From Candidatus Melainabacteria bacterium (lineage in GTDB: Bacteria; Cyanobacteriota; Vampirovibrionia; Obscuribacterales; Obscuribacteraceae), in contig JACQVM010000324.1 of NCBI GenBank assembly GCA_016209785.1, positions 1-10,538 on the forward strand: a DNA stretch of 10,538 nt, read 5' to 3'. The notes below the pieces were generated by a model. The model had not been told where the DNA came from. It saw nothing but the letters and a program-made list of their open reading frames with translations, and made no database searches. Positions 6,620-10,538 of this stretch are shown here, one piece after another (the stretch's first letter is position 1; each line of letters opens with the position of its first letter). A program made the position numbers and the translations under genes.

Positions 6620-6653
6620 AACCATAGCTTCTCAAGCGGAACCTAATGCGTTA

Positions 6654-8981
6654 ATGCCCATTTCTTACCGGCCTCAAAACTTTGCACCAACCTCCTCCGG
6701 GGATGTCTCTGGTGGTGGTAGTGGTACAACAGAGCTGTCACATGCAGGGCTTAGCGCAGGTCTAGAATCTCAGCTAGCTTCTCCTAGTGAAGTTAGCAAG
6801 GCTCATCAGTTTTTCCAACCTAATTTAGATGTAGGATTTACAACCTCTGGGCTGGCCGGACATGAGGTGTCTACACTCCCACTGGCAAGCGGGATTGACT
6901 CTCATGCACTGGCGGCAATCCCGGCAGCCGGCGAGCCGATTTCCCCCTTAATCCAGCTCATCATGAAGCTGCCAGGCATGGGTGCAATCAACTCCTTGCT
7001 AGATGCACTAGCAGCATTTTTTATGCCAGGCACACACCTTATGACGTCGCTTGATCTGTCTACATTGGCACAGCAGGCTCAAAGTGCTGTTACGTCTTTG
7101 AGCCTAGGGGCTAGCGAACATTTGCCCATTAGCCTTTCGCTGCTTCCCTCTCATGCTCCTATCTTTCAAAGCCTGGGAATTGGTACCCCTGGATTTAACT
7201 ATCTTTCAGGGAAACTTGCTGCTGGCGGTTTTGAGCAGCCTTTAGGAGCACTATCAAGAAATCCTTTGAATGTATCGGGCCAATTAAATCTGCAGAAGCC
7301 TCAGTTTGAACCATCTTTTAATGAAACCAGCAGTCTAGTGCCACGTGGTCTTTCTGGGGAGACTAGTCAGCTTACCTCAGGGGCGGCTCTTTCCAATCAG
7401 TCTGTAGGCGAGCACTTAGCTGGCAACCATAGACTTTTTACAGATCGCATAGATGCAACTTCACCAGGCACGTCGCAGTCTAGCTCAATGCCAACAGGCT
7501 CACAAACTACGGTTGGCTTGTCACATACTGTACCCTTGTCCAATTGGCCAGGCTCGATGCATGCAGGAGCGTCCATTCATGGACACCATGCAGAAGCCCT
7601 GTTGCCAGTGGCACAAATTAAAGATGGTGTCCTAAGTGGGCCAGCCCTTTCGCAGACAGTGGCAGCACACCTGGGAGCACCCTCCCACCCTGCACTTGAT
7701 GGCAACACTACATTAGGACCATCTGGAGCTGTTGGACTAGAGTCCAAGCAACTACTGGTGTCCGATTCGCTACCTGCTTATCGCCCTGTCGTTGGAGGCT
7801 CTCAGGCGCTTCCAGCTAAAGATATTACCTATGCTAAGCCAGACAGCTCTCTATCTTTTTCGGCACAGTCAGGGACCGGCTCCAGCAAGCTGCCTGTTGT
7901 GCAGGCTAGCTCTGCCGAGTCACCGACAACCATTGCCGGGCTGAAGGCTAAGCAGCTTACGCTTCCTGGTGTAAAGGCTGCTGGTACGGCATCCCCGCAT
8001 GCTAAGCCAGTTGTCGATCATATTGCCCACCAGAGCCGAGGTAATCAGGAAATGCTTTCAGCTCGTGGCGGAAAGGCAGTTGATCAAATTGCACATCAGT
8101 CACCTCACAAACCAAGTGAGCAACCACTCAGCCTTGCCACGCGCCAAACAAGAGTACCCAGTACATCTTCTTCTGAGCTTGCCGTAAAGAATGCTCAAGG
8201 TATTAAGCAGAACTTAGTGCCTGCTTCCAAACACAATGAGATTGCCCAAAGTCAACCAGTCAGTACACCAGAAGGAGCTCTAAAGACAACCTCAGAATCT
8301 TCAGGTACTTCGTACACTGTAAGAGCTGGTGATTGTCTTTGGAACATTGCACGCAACCATCTAGGCTCCGCTGTCCGGTGGCAAGAAATTTACAAACTTA
8401 ACTCTGACTTGCTAGGGTCCAATCCGCACCTAATCCAACCAGGTACAACCATTAAAATGCCTGGAGTTGATAGTCAGCTTCTGATGCCGGGAGACAACGT
8501 AAGTAAATATGTGGTTCAACCTGGGGATAATCTTTGGGAGATTGCTCAGAGTCAACTGGGAGACAGCAAGCGTTGGGGAGAATTGTATCGCTTAAATGCT
8601 AGCACTGTTGGCCCCAATCCTAAACTAATTTTGCCAGCCCAAGAGCTCACGCTACCTAATCAACCGCAGCTTGCCGGAGCTGTTGGTCCAACTACCCAGC
8701 AAACGCTGTTGCAGCCAGTGTCTGCATCTCAAGTACCCAGTGCTAGTTTACCTCCTGCAACACAAGCTGGTGCAATGGACAGTACCATGTCAGCTCCATC
8801 TCAATTTAATGGACACCCTGTTGTGTCACCTACTGCTTTTAATCAAGGTATGCCAGGTGGTGGTGCAGGTGCTGCTCAAGCTGCAATATTGCCCGCAGGC
8901 AAGGCATCACCAGCGGCTGCTAGTTCGCTAGTCTCATCGTCGCTCCGCCCAGATCTGTCCTTCTTAACACGCAAGCGCTGA
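6654..8981 (+). CDS. LysM-domain protein with long low-complexity N-terminal region
   Basis: From the ATG at 6654 this encodes 775 residues; only a weak purine-rich AGCGGA lies upstream as a ribosome binding site. Residues 1-550 are Ser/Gly/Leu/Ala/Gln-rich and mostly disordered-looking. They include one hydrophobic stretch at about 99-126 (LIQLIMKLPGMGAINSLLDA) and a small duplicated motif, KPVVDHIAHQS (451-461) and KAVDQIAHQS (474-483). Two LysM domains follow. The first, 554-603, runs from YTVRAGDCLWNIARNHLG to IQPGTTIKMP. The second, 619-668, runs from YVVQPGDNLWEIAQSQLG to ELTLP. Each has the RW-x-E-(I/L)-Y-x-LN core. LysM binds N-acetylglucosamine polymers, usually peptidoglycan. A Gln/Ala/Ser-rich tail of about 105 residues ends the protein. 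No enzymatic domain and no classical signal peptide are visible, so export would need another route, or the protein is a cytoplasmic or assembled-structure component. Confidence 0.88.
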   Translation: MPISYRPQNFAPTSSGDVSGGGSGTTELSHAGLSAGLESQLASPSEVSKAHQFFQPNLDVGFTTSGLAGHEVSTLPLASGIDSHALAAIPAAGEPISPLIQLIMKLPGMGAINSLLDALAAFFMPGTHLMTSLDLSTLAQQAQSAVTSLSLGASEHLPISLSLLPSHAPIFQSLGIGTPGFNYLSGKLAAGGFEQPLGALSRNPLNVSGQLNLQKPQFEPSFNETSSLVPRGLSGETSQLTSGAALSNQSVGEHLAGNHRLFTDRIDATSPGTSQSSSMPTGSQTTVGLSHTVPLSNWPGSMHAGASIHGHHAEALLPVAQIKDGVLSGPALSQTVAAHLGAPSHPALDGNTTLGPSGAVGLESKQLLVSDSLPAYRPVVGGSQALPAKDITYAKPDSSLSFSAQSGTGSSKLPVVQASSAESPTTIAGLKAKQLTLPGVKAAGTASPHAKPVVDHIAHQSRGNQEMLSARGGKAVDQIAHQSPHKPSEQPLSLATRQTRVPSTSSSELAVKNAQGIKQNLVPASKHNEIAQSQPVSTPEGALKTTSESSGTSYTVRAGDCLWNIARNHLGSAVRWQEIYKLNSDLLGSNPHLIQPGTTIKMPGVDSQLLMPGDNVSKYVVQPGDNLWEIAQSQLGDSKRWGELYRLNASTVGPNPKLILPAQELTLPNQPQLAGAVGPTTQQTLLQPVSASQVPSASLPPATQAGAMDSTMSAPSQFNGHPVVSPTAFNQGMPGGGAGAAQAAILPAGKASPAAASSLVSSSLRPDLSFLTRKR

Positions 8982-9005
8982 AAAACCCCGGCGTTAATAC
9001 CGGAG
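8981..9005 (-). terminator. Intrinsic terminator of the glycerate kinase gene, with the stop codon in its loop
   Basis: On the minus strand CTCCGG (9005-9000) pairs with CCGGGG (8991-8986), six pairs with one T-G. The 8-nt loop TATTAACG contains the TAA stop of the kinase. Five T follow directly (8985-8981), the last overlapping the stop codon of the convergent LysM gene. In the plus direction no good T-run follows, so it acts mainly for the minus strand. Confidence 0.75.
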
Positions 9006-10112
9006 TCTTCTCGCATCCATCTCTCTAAAGAGATCTCGGACTGTGTTGGTTAAATCGGCGGCGGTGGCAATTTGGCCCTGACGGGCAACAGGTAGTATTT
9101 TGTTTAGCTCTGCCAACTTTTCTTGAATGCCTGGTTCAACGACTGCTGCCAGCACCCAGAGGCGACGCCCAAGGCGTGCACACCGTACTGCTAATTCGCC
9201 TACCACCTTGCCAAATGCCGATTGTTTGTCGAGCTTGCCTTCGGCAGAAATCACCAAGTCACATTCCTTAAGCTTCTCATCAAGCTGTACTAACTCAGCA
9301 ACCCAGGCAAACCCAGGAACAATATTGGCTCCTAAGACACAAGCAAGTCCAAAGGCAGTACCGCCGGCAGCCCCAGCGCCTGGTGCATTGCGGACACTTG
9401 TGAGTGTCAATGACTCCAGCACGTCAGCAAGTCGATTAAGTCCACGCTCGAGAAGCAATACCTCTTGAGCGTTGGCTCCCTTTTGAGGTGCAAACATGTA
9501 GGCAGCTCCATTTTTGCCTAGTAAAGGACTTTTGACATCGGTAGCAACGGAGATGAAAGTAGCATCAGCTCTCGCCATGAGATGCGTAAGATCGCAGGTG
9601 CTTAAATTAATCAGTGAACCTCCACCTAAGGAAAGTTCTTGTCCTGCAATGTTTAGAAATCTTGCACCCAGGGCTCTGAGCAATCCTGTGCCACCATCAG
9701 TGGAGGCGCTTCCGCCTACTGTAACTACAATATTGGTCTTGCCCTCACTAAGACACTGCCTGAGCACCTGTCCGGTCCCTAGCGTGTGAGCTTCAAGTGG
9801 AGCTAAGTTGCTGGAGCCAATTAAGGTGAGACCTGAGGCAGATGCCAGTTCAATAACTGTTAGATTAGGCAGACACAGCCAGTTTGCCATAACGGGCTGC
9901 CCCACTGGTCCTGTGACTTCCAGAGTTCTAATCTTGCCTCCGAGTGCCATATGAAGAGCATCAATGGTGCCATCGCCACCGTCGGCTACAGGTGTTAAGA
10001 TAAGCTGCGCTGGGTAGCCAGATTCTGTTATGCCGCAGGCAATAGCTTGAGCTACTTCACTAGGAGTTAGTGTTCCCTTGAAAGCTGTTGGTGCTATGAG
10101 GATTTTCCTCAA
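8994..10112 (-). CDS. glxK: Glycerate kinase (GlxK/GarK family)
   Basis: A full-length 372-residue member of the type-1 glycerate kinase family, which phosphorylates glycerate with ATP; in characterised bacterial members the product is 2-phosphoglycerate, which feeds lower glycolysis. Family landmarks are in order: APTAFKG (7-13), PVADGGDGT (41-49), VTVGGSASTDGGTGLLRALG (130-149), ATDVKSPLLGKNGAAYMFAP (190-209), PGAGAAGGTAFGLA (244-257) and SAEGKLDKQSAFGK (289-302). Length is normal and no key motif is broken. The N-terminal motif is PTAFKG where many members have PDSFKG. The start is TTG (10112-10110), chosen because it gives the family's N-terminus and nothing better lies upstream. It begins 9 bp after the GGDEF gene stop, so the two are probably cotranscribed. 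No glyoxylate or tartronate pathway gene is in the window, so glycerate's source is unclear. Confidence 0.95.
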   Translation of the reverse strand: MRKILIAPTAFKGTLTPSEVAQAIACGITESGYPAQLILTPVADGGDGTIDALHMALGGKIRTLEVTGPVGQPVMANWLCLPNLTVIELASASGLTLIGSSNLAPLEAHTLGTGQVLRQCLSEGKTNIVVTVGGSASTDGGTGLLRALGARFLNIAGQELSLGGGSLINLSTCDLTHLMARADATFISVATDVKSPLLGKNGAAYMFAPQKGANAQEVLLLERGLNRLADVLESLTLTSVRNAPGAGAAGGTAFGLACVLGANIVPGFAWVAELVQLDEKLKECDLVISAEGKLDKQSAFGKVVGELAVRCARLGRRLWVLAAVVEPGIQEKLAELNKILPVARQGQIATAADLTNTVRDLFREMDARRLRY

Positions 10113-10121
10113 TGGTATCTA

Positions 10122-10538
10122 CTAGAGAATGCAAAGCCGATCGCCACCACGCTGTTTGGCCAGCTCTAATGCTTGTAAAGCTCTCTGTACTAAGTCCTTA
10201 GGTTCTCTGGCATGAGTTGGGAATGCTGCAATGCCTAAACTAAGCGTAACCGTTACAGACTGTGAGCCTATGTTTATTACTTTGGCACCAACCTTTTTCC
10301 TAATTCGCTCAGCAACAACGGTAGCACCCGAAGCATTTGTTTCAGGAAATACAACTGCCAGCTCGGAGTTTGAATAACGAGCAGGGATATCTACATCACG
10401 TGTTGAGAGCCGTGTTTCGCTCGCAACCTCTCTTAAAATGTGCTCGGCAACCTGATTGCCGTATTGCCTGACCGCGTCTTCAATCTGGCGGTCTGGACGA
10501 ACCTGCGTAACGGATTGAGGAGTGCAGCAAGAATGCAG
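10122..10538 (-). CDS. Degenerate GGDEF-domain protein, C-terminal part
   Basis: This frame enters from the right edge and gives the last 138 residues of a GGDEF domain, stopping at TAG (10124-10122). The family match is clear after YGNQVAEHILREV: RDVDIPARY, then SELAVVFPETNASGATVVAERIRKKV, then VTVTLSLGIAAFPTHA, and the closing ALELAKQRGGDRL. The signature GGDEF is replaced by SNSEL (10359-10373), losing both glycines and the metal-binding aspartate, so diguanylate cyclase activity is unlikely. The inhibitory-site motif RDVD (10389-10400) is intact at the usual five-residue distance. The upstream F-K-x-x-ND substrate-binding stretch is also not recognisable (QIEDAVRQYGN). The protein may bind c-di-GMP through the I-site or act as a structural domain. 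Any N-terminal sensor lies outside the window. Confidence 0.85.
   Translation of the reverse strand: MHSCCTPQSVTQVRPDRQIEDAVRQYGNQVAEHILREVASETRLSTRDVDIPARYSNSELAVVFPETNASGATVVAERIRKKVGAKVINIGSQSVTVTLSLGIAAFPTHAREPKDLVQRALQALELAKQRGGDRLCIL

Noticed and set aside
6591..6653. TTG start at 6591 for the LysM gene, adding 21 residues
   Set aside because: The TTG is the first half of the -35 box of a well-spaced promoter, and the added residues form no signal peptide.
10132..10145. Cyanobacterial HIP1 octamer near the glycerate kinase start
   Set aside because: The sequence is CCGATCGC, one base off GCGATCGC, and occurs once; it cannot support an assignment to Cyanobacteria.

Overview
The window is about 10.5 kb of bacterial chromosome at roughly 50% G+C. 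It carries seven complete or partial protein genes and no recognisable RNA gene, insertion sequence, phage gene or CRISPR array. The organism cannot be named from this sequence. Several start codons are TTG or have weak ribosome binding sites, and long Ser/Pro/Gln-rich proteins dominate. My impression, at low confidence, is an uncultured lineage such as the non-photosynthetic relatives of Cyanobacteria (Melainabacteria/Obscuribacterales).

Layout. (1) 1-486, plus: the C-terminal third of a propionyl-CoA-carboxylase-type carboxyltransferase. (2) 487-about 660: an unusually GC-rich block with several hairpins in a row, reaching into the 3' end of the next gene. (3) 568-1290, minus: a protein of unknown function. 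(4) 1521-5073, plus: a two-gene unit with a divergent ECF-type sigma factor followed 25 bp later by a 984-residue protein. That protein joins an N-terminal zinc-binding anti-sigma motif, about 800 residues of low-complexity sequence with three kinds of internal repeat, and a C-terminal Roadblock/LC7 domain. (5) 5154-6530, minus: an exported protein of unknown function. (6) 6654-8981, plus: a low-complexity protein with two C-terminal LysM domains, transcribed divergently from (5). (7) 8994-10112, minus: glycerate kinase, lying 9 bp downstream of (8) 10122-10538, minus: the C-terminal part of a GGDEF domain whose signature is degenerate (SNSEL) but whose RxxD inhibitory site remains.

How they work together. 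The sigma/anti-sigma pair is the most notable unit. The family architecture predicts that the zinc-binding head holds the sigma factor. The Roadblock domain, a family known for partnering Ras-like GTPases such as MglA, would then tie its release to GTPase signalling or to a cell-pole or surface assembly. No membrane segment is visible, so this would be a cytoplasmic switch, unlike many zinc-binding anti-sigma factors. The exported protein and the LysM protein share a short divergent control region with a good promoter for the LysM gene and a dyad. The glycerate kinase and degenerate GGDEF genes probably form one transcript ending in a terminator whose loop contains the kinase stop codon.
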